A stretch of DNA of 64,000 nucleotides from Rhodospirillales bacterium (GTDB taxonomy: Bacteria; Pseudomonadota; Alphaproteobacteria; Rhodospirillales; UBA2165), in contig JAOMCN010000003.1 in the NCBI GenBank assembly GCA_028345065.1, positions 31,880 through 95,879 of the forward strand, written 5' to 3'. A model generated the notes under the pieces. It saw nothing but the letters and a program-made list of their open reading frames with translations. It was not told the origin of the DNA and did not search any database. A program made the position numbers and the translations under genes. Below, one piece after another: positions 21,684-29,854 of this stretch (its first letter is position 1; every line of letters starts with the position of its first letter).

Positions 21684-23090
21684 GTGGAATCTGGAGTTAT
21701 CACTCGTTTTGCCCCCTCCCCAACCGGATATTTACATATTGGTGGTGCAAGAACGGCACTTTTTAATTTTCTTTATGCCCGGCATACCGGCGGTAAGTTT
21801 CTATTACGGATCGAAGATACTGACCTAAAGCGATCGACAAAAGAGGCCGTTGATGCAATCTTGGAAGGCTTAGAGTGGCTAGGATTGTATTGGGACGAAG
21901 AGCCAATTTCTCAGATCTCCCGTCGCCAACGCCACGTAGCACTGGTAAAAAAACTAATAGAAGAGAGTAAAGCATACTACTGTTATTGTTCGCCTGAAGA
22001 ACTCGCAGAAATGAGAGACTTGGCAAAAGCGGAAGGTAAATCAAAGTTTTATGATGGCCGCTGGCGGGATCGCGACCCAGCAAATAGTCCGAGTGGTGTT
22101 AAACCAGTGATAAGGTTAAAATCTCCGTTGGATGGTGAAACTACCGTCTCAGACTTAATTCAAGGAGATGTTAGTGTTTCAAATGATGAAATGGATGACA
22201 TGATTTTGTTTCGGGCGGATGGTTCACCCACGTATATGCTGGCAGTTGTAGTCGACGATCATGACATGAATATTAGCCACGTAATTAGAGGAGATGATCA
22301 CTTAACAAACACATTTAGGCAGTTACAAATATATAAAGCTTTTGGCTGGGATCATCCGACTTTCGCGCATATGCCCCTTTTGCATGGATTAGATGGAACA
22401 AAATTGTCAAAACGTCATGGTGCCCTGGGGCTAGCGGAGTACCGGAAAATGGGGTTACTCCCTGAGGCCATGAATAATTATTTATTGCGCCAAGCTTGGG
22501 CGCATGGAGACGATGAGATAATTTCCCTTGAACAAGCAATTGAGTGGTTTGACATAAAGGATGTGGGCCGTTCTCCTTCAAATTTCGACTTTAGCAAGCT
22601 CATAAGTCTCAATAGTCATTATCTTCGGGAAGCAGATGACGGGCATTTGGTGACATTAATAAAACCAATTCTTATTGAAAACTTGCATGGTAAACTTGAT
22701 AATCGAGCCTTTGATCGAATAAAAAGTGGAATGTCCGGTTTAAAGGAAAGGGCAAAAAATATTGACGAACTTGCTAAAAATGCAGAGTTTTATGCTTGTC
22801 GACGTCCCATCACACTAAGTGATAAAGCGTTAAAGGCGCTAGATGCATCAGGTAAGAGTCATCTCAATAATCTTCAGATTGAACTTGGTTCTATTGAAAA
22901 TTGGTCAGGTCTTTCGCTAAATGATGCCATTGTCAAATACGCTAAGAAAAAAGATATTAAGCTTGGGGTTATAGCCCAACCATTACGAGCTGCGTTAACT
23001 GGTAATACGGTTTCTCCTGGGATATTTGAAATCCTTGCAGTTCTCGGGAAAGAGCAGTCGTTAGCTCGCATTAACGATGTGTTAACATGA
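21684..23090 (+). CDS. gltX: Glutamyl-tRNA synthetase
   Basis: Class I aminoacyl-tRNA synthetase charging tRNA-Glu (in this class often also tRNA-Gln, later amidated by GatCAB; inference). The listed ORF uses TTG at 21678; GTG at 21684 (MESGVITRFAPSPTG) is better placed relative to AAGAG upstream. About 468 residues. HIGH-type motif in PTGYLHIGGARTAL, KMSKS-type motif in GTKLSKRHGAL, and IRGDDHLTNTFRQ. Its stop shares ATGA with a 26-codon ORF that runs to gltA. Confidence 0.97.
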   Translation: MESGVITRFAPSPTGYLHIGGARTALFNFLYARHTGGKFLLRIEDTDLKRSTKEAVDAILEGLEWLGLYWDEEPISQISRRQRHVALVKKLIEESKAYYCYCSPEELAEMRDLAKAEGKSKFYDGRWRDRDPANSPSGVKPVIRLKSPLDGETTVSDLIQGDVSVSNDEMDDMILFRADGSPTYMLAVVVDDHDMNISHVIRGDDHLTNTFRQLQIYKAFGWDHPTFAHMPLLHGLDGTKLSKRHGALGLAEYRKMGLLPEAMNNYLLRQAWAHGDDEIISLEQAIEWFDIKDVGRSPSNFDFSKLISLNSHYLREADDGHLVTLIKPILIENLHGKLDNRAFDRIKSGMSGLKERAKNIDELAKNAEFYACRRPITLSDKALKALDASGKSHLNNLQIELGSIENWSGLSLNDAIVKYAKKKDIKLGVIAQPLRAALTGNTVSPGIFEILAVLGKEQSLARINDVLT

Positions 23091-23167
23091 TTACGAGTGA
23101 GGTAGAAGTTACCTTGGTAGAGGAGGAATGCACCTTAGATAAGAAAGAAACCTTGGGGGTGGGTTAA
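23087..23167 (+). CDS. Possible 26-residue small ORF between gltX and gltA
   Basis: Not in the ORF track because of length. ATG overlaps the gltX stop (ATGA) and the TAA ends one base before the gltA ATG, so the frame tiles the gap exactly. The predicted peptide starts [14 protein letters not shown] and is acidic at its N-terminal half. There is no separate strong Shine-Dalgarno, so initiation would rely on termination at gltX. It may be a coupling device for gltA translation rather than a functional peptide, or chance. Confidence 0.35.
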   Translation: MITSEVEVTLVEEECTLDKKETLGVG

Positions 23168-23168
23168 G

Positions 23169-24479
23169 ATGAATTCGCAAACTGACAAAAAGACTTTTAC
23201 GCTCACTGATAATTCCTCTGGAAAACAGATTGAGTTACCAGTAATGGAAGGGACCGTTGGACCTAGGGTAATTGATGTAAGGCGTCTTTATGCAGAAACA
23301 GGGTGCTTCACATTTGATCCTGGCTACACTTCGACCGGAAGTTGTGAATCGCGAATAACTTACATCGATGGGGAGGAAGGGGTTCTACTTTATCGCGGAT
23401 ATCCAATCCAAGAGTTAGCAACAAATTGCGATTATCCGGAGGTCTGTTATTTACTGTTATATGGTGATTTACCTACGCAGAAACAACAGTCAAAATTTGA
23501 ACATGATATCACCTATCATACAATGCTTCACGAACAGCTAAATACCTTTTATAGGGGCTTTCGCCGAGACTCTCATCCTATGGCAATTATGTGCGGCGTT
23601 GTAGGTGCGCTCTCAGCTTTTTATCATGATAGTCTTGATATCAGCGATCCTCGGCATCGTATGGTAGCCTCTTATCGCATGATAGCAAAAATACCTACCA
23701 TTGCCGCACAGGCTTACAAGTATTCAATTGGTCAACCATTTGTTTATCCTAGGAACGATCTAAAATATTCTGAAAATTTCTTATATATGATGTTTGCAAA
23801 TCCGGCAGAAGATTATAAGGCAAACCCGATTTTAGCCCGAGCAATGGACCGAATACTTATACTCCATGCAGATCATGAGCAAAATGCGTCAACTTCGACT
23901 GTTCGTTTGGCTGGGTCTAGTGGTGCAAACCCGTTTGCTTGTATCGCTGCGGGAATAGCCTCACTCTGGGGCCCCGCGCACGGTGGTGCAAATGAGGCAG
24001 TCCTGAACATGCTTGAAGAAATTGGTGATGTGGGGAATGTTTCTAAATTCATTAAAATGGCAAAAGATAAGGATGATCCCTTCCGGCTTATGGGGTTCGG
24101 CCATCGTGTTTATAAAAATTTTGACCCTCGGGCCCGTGTTATGCAGGAAACCTGTCATGAAGTACTGGATGAGTTAGGAATAAATGATGAACCGCTCTTG
24201 GATTTAGCAATGGGACTCGAAAAGATTGCGCTTGAGGATGAATATTTTGTAGAAAAAAGATTATATCCTAATGTAGACTTCTATTCAGGTATTATATTTA
24301 AAGCACTCGGTATCCCAGCGAGTATGTTTACAGTACTGTTTGCAGTGGCGAGGACTGTGGGCTGGATTGCTCAATGGAATGAAATGATCGAGGATCCAAG
24401 TCAACGTATAGGCCGTCCCCGACAGCTATACACCGGCGAAAACAAAAGAATATTTAAGGAATTGAAGGATCGAAAGTAG
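23169..24479 (+). CDS. gltA: Citrate synthase (type II)
   Basis: Condenses acetyl-CoA and oxaloacetate at the entry of the TCA cycle. 436 residues, the length of the proteobacterial hexameric type. N-terminal [19 protein letters not shown], then [16 protein letters not shown], the catalytic histidine in [26 protein letters not shown] and the aspartate in [10 protein letters not shown]-rich sequence precedes the ATG. It converges with gloA 60 nt downstream; no convincing terminator is visible there. Confidence 0.98.
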   Translation: MNSQTDKKTFTLTDNSSGKQIELPVMEGTVGPRVIDVRRLYAETGCFTFDPGYTSTGSCESRITYIDGEEGVLLYRGYPIQELATNCDYPEVCYLLLYGDLPTQKQQSKFEHDITYHTMLHEQLNTFYRGFRRDSHPMAIMCGVVGALSAFYHDSLDISDPRHRMVASYRMIAKIPTIAAQAYKYSIGQPFVYPRNDLKYSENFLYMMFANPAEDYKANPILARAMDRILILHADHEQNASTSTVRLAGSSGANPFACIAAGIASLWGPAHGGANEAVLNMLEEIGDVGNVSKFIKMAKDKDDPFRLMGFGHRVYKNFDPRARVMQETCHEVLDELGINDEPLLDLAMGLEKIALEDEYFVEKRLYPNVDFYSGIIFKALGIPASMFTVLFAVARTVGWIAQWNEMIEDPSQRIGRPRQLYTGENKRIFKELKDRK

Positions 24480-24538
24480 GAAGGGAGGATTGAAAACCCT
24501 CTTAGTCCAAAAAGAAGTATAATATTTATTATTTGCTA

Positions 24539-24961
24539 CTAATCTCTTTGTACTAACTCAATTTTATAACCATCAGGGTCCTCTATAAAAGCAATGATCC
24601 GGGTTCCTCCTTTCATAGGACCGGCGGGACGTGGAACCGGTATCCCCTCTTTTTCCATTGCGTCACAGACAGCATAGGCATCAGGAACTGCAACTGCTAG
24701 GTGTCCGAACGCGTCACCCATTGCATAAGGTTCTTTTTGATCCCAATTATGTGTAAGCTCTACGACAGTATCAGTTTTTTCATCACCGTAACCGACGAAG
24801 GCGAGTGTAAATCTCCCTTGTTCAAAATCTTTACGGCGGAGAACTTTCATTCCGAGATGGCGTGTATAAAAGTCTATCGATTGATCTAAGTCAGTGACAC
24901 GGATCATCGTGTGCAAAAGACGAAATTCATCAGTAGATATAGGCATTTCTATAGTTACCAT
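24539..24961 (-). CDS. gloA: Lactoylglutathione lyase (glyoxalase I)
   Basis: Isomerises the methylglyoxal-glutathione hemithioacetal to S-lactoylglutathione. 140 residues, two glyoxalase beta-alpha repeats. The four metal ligands are seen in LLHTMIRV (His), VVELTHNW (Glu), FGHLAVAV (His) and YKIELVQ (Glu); the short length without inserts resembles the Ni/Co-activated bacterial type. DPDGYKIELVQ is the family's closing motif. It lies 16 nt after lpxB and is probably the tail of that operon. Confidence 0.96.
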   Translation of the reverse strand: MVTIEMPISTDEFRLLHTMIRVTDLDQSIDFYTRHLGMKVLRRKDFEQGRFTLAFVGYGDEKTDTVVELTHNWDQKEPYAMGDAFGHLAVAVPDAYAVCDAMEKEGIPVPRPAGPMKGGTRIIAFIEDPDGYKIELVQRD

Positions 24962-24977
24962 TTAATTAGCGCGATAA

Positions 24978-26171
24978 TTAAAATACACTTTTCTTAGCGA
25001 TGACTTCAAGTATAGCTTTAGCCGCTCGCTCGCTGGGTAGGTGACCGCCAACAGTTATCAGACCTAGCGCTGCTTTAAAATTTTTTCGTTGTTTTGATCG
25101 GAATTCTGTATCGTTCAGTGCTTTCATTAAATGGGGTAAAATTAGATGCGGTTTGCAATTTTCTAAAAGCAGTTCGGGGACAACCTCTTTATCCAATATG
25201 ATATTGATTAAGTTGACGTATTTTAGCCTAACGAAAGTTCTGGCAACAATTCTAGATAAAAAAGACATTTTATAGATAGTAACGTACGGTGTGTCAGTTA
25301 ATGCCAATTCGAGGGCAACAGTACCTGAGCAAGCCAGAGCGACGTCACTAGCAGCAAAGGCATTATATTTTCTATTATCGTTTCCTTCTGTGAACGTTAT
25401 TCTGTATGGCCATGTCTGAACCACAGACCTTACATAGGTTGCAACATCATCAGCGAGCGGCAAAACGATTTCAAAATTGTTTAATTTCTTTGAAAGCAAG
25501 TCTAGAGTGCATTCAATTATGGGAAGATGTTTTGTAACTTCTATTGATCGACTGCCAGGTAAAATACAGATTAACTTTTTATCCGGCTGTATTCCGTTAT
25601 CATTTCTAAATCCAATACCATCCCCCCTCGTCGCCCCACTCTGAACTATTGGGTGACCGACAAATACGCTGTCCAAACCAACATCTTCAAAGTACTGTGA
25701 TTCAAATTGGAATAGTGTCAAAACACGATCTAAGTATCGGCTCATTCGGCTAGCTCGCCACTGTTTCCATGCCCATACAGACGGAGCGACATAGTGGATT
25801 AGCCGAGTGTCGGGATTACACCGTTTTAACTTACTGGCAACACGGAGGCAAAAACCTGGAGCATCTATTGTTACAACCGCATCGGGCTTCCCCGATGTTA
25901 TTTTTATAGTTGTTTCTTTAATGCGGCTTAAAACTCGTGGAATGTAAGGTAGTATTTCAGAAATTCCCATGACAGACAAATCACTAATAGGGAAAAAGCT
26001 ATTTAAGCCCTGCTCCTTCATTTTTTTCCCGCCTATACCGGAAAATTCAATGGGAGAATTTGAAATTTTGTTGAGAGCTGTCATGAGTTGTCCCCCAAGC
26101 ATATCTCCGGACGACTCACCAGCAATCAGGCAAATTTTTAAAGGTTTTTCCTGATAGTGATCATTGCTCAT
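24978..26171 (-). CDS. lpxB: Lipid-A-disaccharide synthase
   Basis: GT19 glycosyltransferase joining UDP-2,3-diacylglucosamine and lipid X; peripheral inner-membrane enzyme. 397 residues. Motifs: ICLIAGESSGDMLGGQLM, FSGIGGKKM, DAPGFCLRVASKL, HYVAPSVWAWKQWRA, GHPIVQ and LPGSRSIEV. Its ATG lies inside the end of lpxI (11-nt overlap), so the two are coupled. Confidence 0.98.
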   Translation of the reverse strand: MSNDHYQEKPLKICLIAGESSGDMLGGQLMTALNKISNSPIEFSGIGGKKMKEQGLNSFFPISDLSVMGISEILPYIPRVLSRIKETTIKITSGKPDAVVTIDAPGFCLRVASKLKRCNPDTRLIHYVAPSVWAWKQWRASRMSRYLDRVLTLFQFESQYFEDVGLDSVFVGHPIVQSGATRGDGIGFRNDNGIQPDKKLICILPGSRSIEVTKHLPIIECTLDLLSKKLNNFEIVLPLADDVATYVRSVVQTWPYRITFTEGNDNRKYNAFAASDVALACSGTVALELALTDTPYVTIYKMSFLSRIVARTFVRLKYVNLINIILDKEVVPELLLENCKPHLILPHLMKALNDTEFRSKQRKNFKAALGLITVGGHLPSERAAKAILEVIAKKSVF

Positions 26172-26991
26172 TATTAAGTTTTGTTCCTATAACAAACAGG
26201 CCACATTGATCAGCCATTTTTGTTACTTTCGCAAGATCTACCACTAAAGTTTGTCCTGTTTCGACAACAATTCCGGAGAAACCGCATTCAGCAGCCAGTT
26301 GGACAGTCCGGACACCAATCGTCGGAAGGTCAACTCTCCGATCCTGACCAGGTTTTTTAATTTTTATTAAGATAGGTTTCCCATGATCAGAAACTGTGTT
26401 TCGACAGCGCTTTATAAGTTCATCGGTACCACTCTTATTTTCAGTTCCAATTATTGTATTGTTCTGAATTACAATGGCTTGTCCGGTGTCTTGCCGGCCA
26501 ATTATTTGAGCTTGTTGAATACCGGATTGGATAAATTTGAGATCCTGATCGTTTGGTTTAATCATTCCAAATGGTCCAACAGGTGCCAGTAAATCCGAGA
26601 GCAATTCGTCAATACCGATAACCTTAAACCCGTCACGTTCAAATTCCTCTGCGATAGCCGTTAGTAAGGAATTATCTCCTCCCATCATAAGACTGCCAAT
26701 ACGAAAAATTATACTTATAGCTCGCCAATCAGGAAACAAAGTCAAAATTGAAGGGCGGCGAACTGCCCCAACCATCACGATCTCTTCTACGTTTTGATCC
26801 TTTAGACTTTGAATAATCTTTCCAGCAGCACCTAGCCTAACCCATTTTACCGGAAGTGCATGCAAAATCCTTTCGTCTGCATTACCAACTAGTGCAATCA
26901 CGAAATACTCACGACCAATATATTTGCAATGTTCAGCAAGATATCTTGGCAGCGGGCCGCCGCCAGCTATAATTCCAAGTTTACGCTGCAT
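26161..26991 (-). CDS. lpxI: UDP-2,3-diacylglucosamine pyrophosphatase LpxI
   Basis: Releases UMP from UDP-2,3-diacylglucosamine to give lipid X; LpxI (DUF1009) replaces LpxH in many alphaproteobacteria. The listed ORF begins at TTG; ATG two codons later (MQRKLGIIAGGGPLP) is the likely start, 276 residues, overlapping lpxA by 11 nt. N-terminal GIIAGGGPLPRYLAEH and C-terminal IKIKKPGQDRRVDLPTIGVRTV with GIVVETGQTLVVD are the family hallmarks. Position between lpxA and lpxB supports the role. Confidence 0.95.
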   Translation of the reverse strand: MQRKLGIIAGGGPLPRYLAEHCKYIGREYFVIALVGNADERILHALPVKWVRLGAAGKIIQSLKDQNVEEIVMVGAVRRPSILTLFPDWRAISIIFRIGSLMMGGDNSLLTAIAEEFERDGFKVIGIDELLSDLLAPVGPFGMIKPNDQDLKFIQSGIQQAQIIGRQDTGQAIVIQNNTIIGTENKSGTDELIKRCRNTVSDHGKPILIKIKKPGQDRRVDLPTIGVRTVQLAAECGFSGIVVETGQTLVVDLAKVTKMADQCGLFVIGTKLNNEQ

Positions 26992-27781
26992 CCTCAAATA
27001 ATGGCTGACATATTGATCTGCTGGAGTCCTGGTTAATGAAGGTTACAATTTCTTTGACTGGTTCAACATGACTAAAGAGTTCGGCCACATCAGCCAGACG
27101 TTCAGCCTGAGTTCCTTCTTGAGCAAATATTAAACGATAAGCTCTCCTTAAATCGTGTATGACATTATTTGGTATTTCACGTCTTTTTAAACCAACTAGA
27201 TTTAGGCCTGATAAGTGTGCACGGTTGCCCATGACTAGTCCATACGGAATAACATCGTTCTCAATTCCCGACATCCCTCCAATCATGGCATGCCTTCCAA
27301 TTCTCACAAATTGATGAACCGCAGATAATCCGCCAACTATTGCCCAATCTCCGATGTCGACGTGTCCAGCCAGAGTAGCATTATTAACTAGGATTACATT
27401 GTCACCAATTTGACAATCATGAGCTACATGGGCTCCCATCATAAATAAGCAATCATCACCAATTTGTGTGAACATACCTCCACCTTGTGTGCCAGGATTC
27501 ATTGTTACGTGCTCGCGGATAGTATTGTTCACACCAATGACCAAATTTGATTGCTCGCCATCATACTTAAGGTCTTGAGGCTCATGGCCTATGGAGGCGA
27601 AGGGGAAAACTCTTGTCCCATCCCCGATGCTGGTGTGCCCTTCAACAACCACATGAGACAACAATTGAACATCTTTACCTAGTTTGACGTCTTTTCCTAC
27701 ACAGCAATAAGGGCCAATCACGGCCCTTTCATCAACTTCGGCGTCTGAGTGTATGATTGCGGTGGCATGTATTTGGGTCAT
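26981..27781 (-). CDS. lpxA: UDP-N-acetylglucosamine O-acyltransferase
   Basis: First step of lipid A synthesis. 266 residues, left-handed beta-helix of hexapeptide repeats (IGPYCCVGKDVKLG, VIVGVNNTIREH...), catalytic histidine in GAHVAHDCQIG, and the helical C-terminal part with LVGLKRREIP. ATG overlaps the fabZ stop (ATGA) and its end overlaps lpxI by 11 nt, so fabZ-lpxA-lpxI-lpxB form one coupled unit. Confidence 0.98.
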   Translation of the reverse strand: MTQIHATAIIHSDAEVDERAVIGPYCCVGKDVKLGKDVQLLSHVVVEGHTSIGDGTRVFPFASIGHEPQDLKYDGEQSNLVIGVNNTIREHVTMNPGTQGGGMFTQIGDDCLFMMGAHVAHDCQIGDNVILVNNATLAGHVDIGDWAIVGGLSAVHQFVRIGRHAMIGGMSGIENDVIPYGLVMGNRAHLSGLNLVGLKRREIPNNVIHDLRRAYRLIFAQEGTQAERLADVAELFSHVEPVKEIVTFINQDSSRSICQPLFEDAA

Positions 27782-28239
27782 TGATTTGCTATCATGGCTG
27801 AAAAAGTTGACTCAGCGACCAAATTTTCTTCAACATAGGCCTTTCCCTCAAACTTCCAAACATTTCCTCGAGATTGTCTCTTGAAAATCTTTAATTTCAT
27901 CATATCCCCGGGTGTTACAGGTTTTCTAAATCTAGCTGAGTCAATTGACATGAAATATACGACCTGATTGTCAGCACCTTCTTTCAATCCATCAATTACA
28001 AAGACTGCTGCAGTTTGTGCCATTGCCTCGATAATAAGTACACCCGGCATGATAGGTTTATTTGGAAAATGACCATTAAAGTACGGTTCATTAATTGTGA
28101 CATTTTTTATTCCTATAGCGCTCTTATCAGGAATTATTTCAATAACCCGATCTATCATCAAGAAGGGGTAACGATGCGGTATCATTTCAATAATTTTCTC
28201 TATTTCAATATAATTAGGGTTTTTTGTGTCAGTTACCAT
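27778..28239 (-). CDS. fabZ: 3-hydroxyacyl-ACP dehydratase FabZ
   Basis: Hot-dog fold dehydratase of fatty acid synthesis; competes with LpxA/LpxD for 3-hydroxyacyl-ACP. 153 residues with catalytic His in MIPHRYPFLMIDRV and Glu in GHFPNKPIMPGVLIIEAMAQ. Sits 3 nt after lpxD and overlaps lpxA by 4 nt. Confidence 0.98.
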   Translation of the reverse strand: MVTDTKNPNYIEIEKIIEMIPHRYPFLMIDRVIEIIPDKSAIGIKNVTINEPYFNGHFPNKPIMPGVLIIEAMAQTAAVFVIDGLKEGADNQVVYFMSIDSARFRKPVTPGDMMKLKIFKRQSRGNVWKFEGKAYVEENLVAESTFSAMIANQ

Positions 28240-28242
28240 TTT

Positions 28243-29268
28243 TTACCCCTCTTTCCCAACAGAACCTTTTTTCAAATTTGCAAAATTTTTCCAAAATTGT
28301 CGTGCGCGAATTGCGGGAAAACCTATGACACTTTTACCGGGAGAAACATCCCTTATTACACCAGATTGAGCAGCAATCTTTGCCCCAACCCCTATTTTAA
28401 GGTGTCCTGCAATACCAGCTTGGCCACCTACCATGACATAGTCTTCAACGTCAGTACTCCCAGCTATACCAACTTGTCCTGTAATCAAGCATCCTTTGCC
28501 AATTTTTACGTTGTGTGCAATTTGAACAAGATTATCTAGTTTGCTTCCCTCGCCAATTTCAGTGTCTAATAAAGCTCCACGATCAATACAAGAATTGGCA
28601 CCAATTTCGACATCGTTATCAATTATTACCCGTCCTAATTGAGGGACTTTATCGTGGAGTGGAGACGACGGCGCAAAGCCAAAGCCGTCTTGCCCAATTC
28701 TGACACCAGTGTGAATTATTACTCGCTCTCCAATCAAGCAATATGCGAGTGTCACGTTGGAGGCAATCCATGAATTTGCTCCGATACTTACCCCTCGTTC
28801 AATTATAGTATTGGCACCGACAAAGGTGTTTTCTCCGATTTCAACGTCATCCTTAACCACAACACCGAGGTCTAAGCACGCAGTCTCCTCAATTTTACTT
28901 TTTGGTGATATGAGACCATTAGATTTAGATTTGGGCGGTGTCAGTAGGTCTGGATAAAATGAACTAGCAATTCTGGCGTATGAATTATAAGGATTTTTAC
29001 TGATTAGAAGAGAAGCACTTCTTGGTGCTTTTTCAGCTAGATCTGGAGGCACAATTATTACGCCTGCTCTAGAGCTTTCAAAGTCATTAATATATTTTCG
29101 GTTATTAATGAAACTTACATGGTCACTGGCTGCATCTTGCAACACGGCTACATCGCTATATTGTTTTGGCATCCCAGCATAAGTTGACTGTAATTCTGCG
29201 GCAGCGGTACTTGCTAATTGTTTAAGATTAAATGGACCAGCTACCGAATAGAACCGGGGATCAGCCAC
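28243..29268 (-). CDS. lpxD: UDP-3-O-acylglucosamine N-acyltransferase
   Basis: Third step of lipid A synthesis, N-acylation with 3-hydroxyacyl-ACP. 341 residues: N-terminal uridine-binding domain (to about 105), hexapeptide beta-helix (IGENTFVGANTIIERGVSIG) with catalytic His in QIAHNVKIG, and a C-terminal helix (ARQFWKNFANLKK). Starts at GTG 3 nt after the skp stop. The bamA-skp-lpxD-fabZ-lpxA order is conserved in proteobacteria. Confidence 0.98.
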   Translation of the reverse strand: MADPRFYSVAGPFNLKQLASTAAAELQSTYAGMPKQYSDVAVLQDAASDHVSFINNRKYINDFESSRAGVIIVPPDLAEKAPRSASLLISKNPYNSYARIASSFYPDLLTPPKSKSNGLISPKSKIEETACLDLGVVVKDDVEIGENTFVGANTIIERGVSIGANSWIASNVTLAYCLIGERVIIHTGVRIGQDGFGFAPSSPLHDKVPQLGRVIIDNDVEIGANSCIDRGALLDTEIGEGSKLDNLVQIAHNVKIGKGCLITGQVGIAGSTDVEDYVMVGGQAGIAGHLKIGVGAKIAAQSGVIRDVSPGKSVIGFPAIRARQFWKNFANLKKGSVGKEG

Positions 29269-29271
29269 TGA

Positions 29272-29853
29272 CTATTTTCCAGATTTTGTCAAATCGTCGG
29301 GAATGTTAAACTCCGTTTTTCTCTTATTTAGTGTTTCTAGCACTAGGCCTGTAATATCGAGAAAGTCAGCTCTAACAACCACTTCACGTTGTCTAATTAC
29401 TAATGTGAATTTGTGCTTCTTCGTTACATCCATTACTGCTTTAGCACGTTCTTTCTCAAATTCGCGTGTAGCAAAAGATCTTAAACGAATGAATTGCTGA
29501 TTTCGTTGTTGAACCTTTCGCTGCAAGGCCGTTTGGCGCTGCTGTAATACACGAAATTTATCTTGTAATGCCTGGGGGGACAATAGTACCCGTTGTTTTT
29601 GAAGCTCGTCATTGTCTGACCGGAGCTTTTCTTCCTCGTTCTTTATTTCATCCCGAAATGCCCTCCTTTTTGAATCAATTTGGCGTGCAATATCCTTACT
29701 CATTAAAGATTTTCGAGTGATCTCATTTAAATCAACGACACCTAATTTTATAGTCCTTTTTTCGGTTTCTCCAATTGCAACACTACCAAACAGAAATGTA
29801 CTGCAACAGATCCATGCAATGGTATAAATTCTTGGAGATGTAAAGTATCCCAT
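29272..29853 (-). CDS. skp: Periplasmic chaperone Skp/OmpH-like
   Basis: Holds unfolded outer-membrane proteins on their way to BamA. I start at the ATG (MGYFTSPRIY) directly after the bamA stop (TAA-a-ATG) rather than the in-frame TTG six codons earlier; 193 residues. A signal peptide of about 29 residues ending near SVAIGE is followed by LGVVDLNEI, then long alpha-helical coiled arms (about 70-135, rich in Lys, Glu, Gln) typical of OmpH, and a C-terminal strand KHKFTLVIRQREVVVRADF. Confidence 0.92.
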   Translation of the reverse strand: MGYFTSPRIYTIAWICCSTFLFGSVAIGETEKRTIKLGVVDLNEITRKSLMSKDIARQIDSKRRAFRDEIKNEEEKLRSDNDELQKQRVLLSPQALQDKFRVLQQRQTALQRKVQQRNQQFIRLRSFATREFEKERAKAVMDVTKKHKFTLVIRQREVVVRADFLDITGLVLETLNKRKTEFNIPDDLTKSGK

Positions 29854-29854
29854 T

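Noticed and set aside
24480-24538. Possible terminator AGGG...CCCT after gltA
   Set aside because: Four-base stem with a long loop and no T-run.
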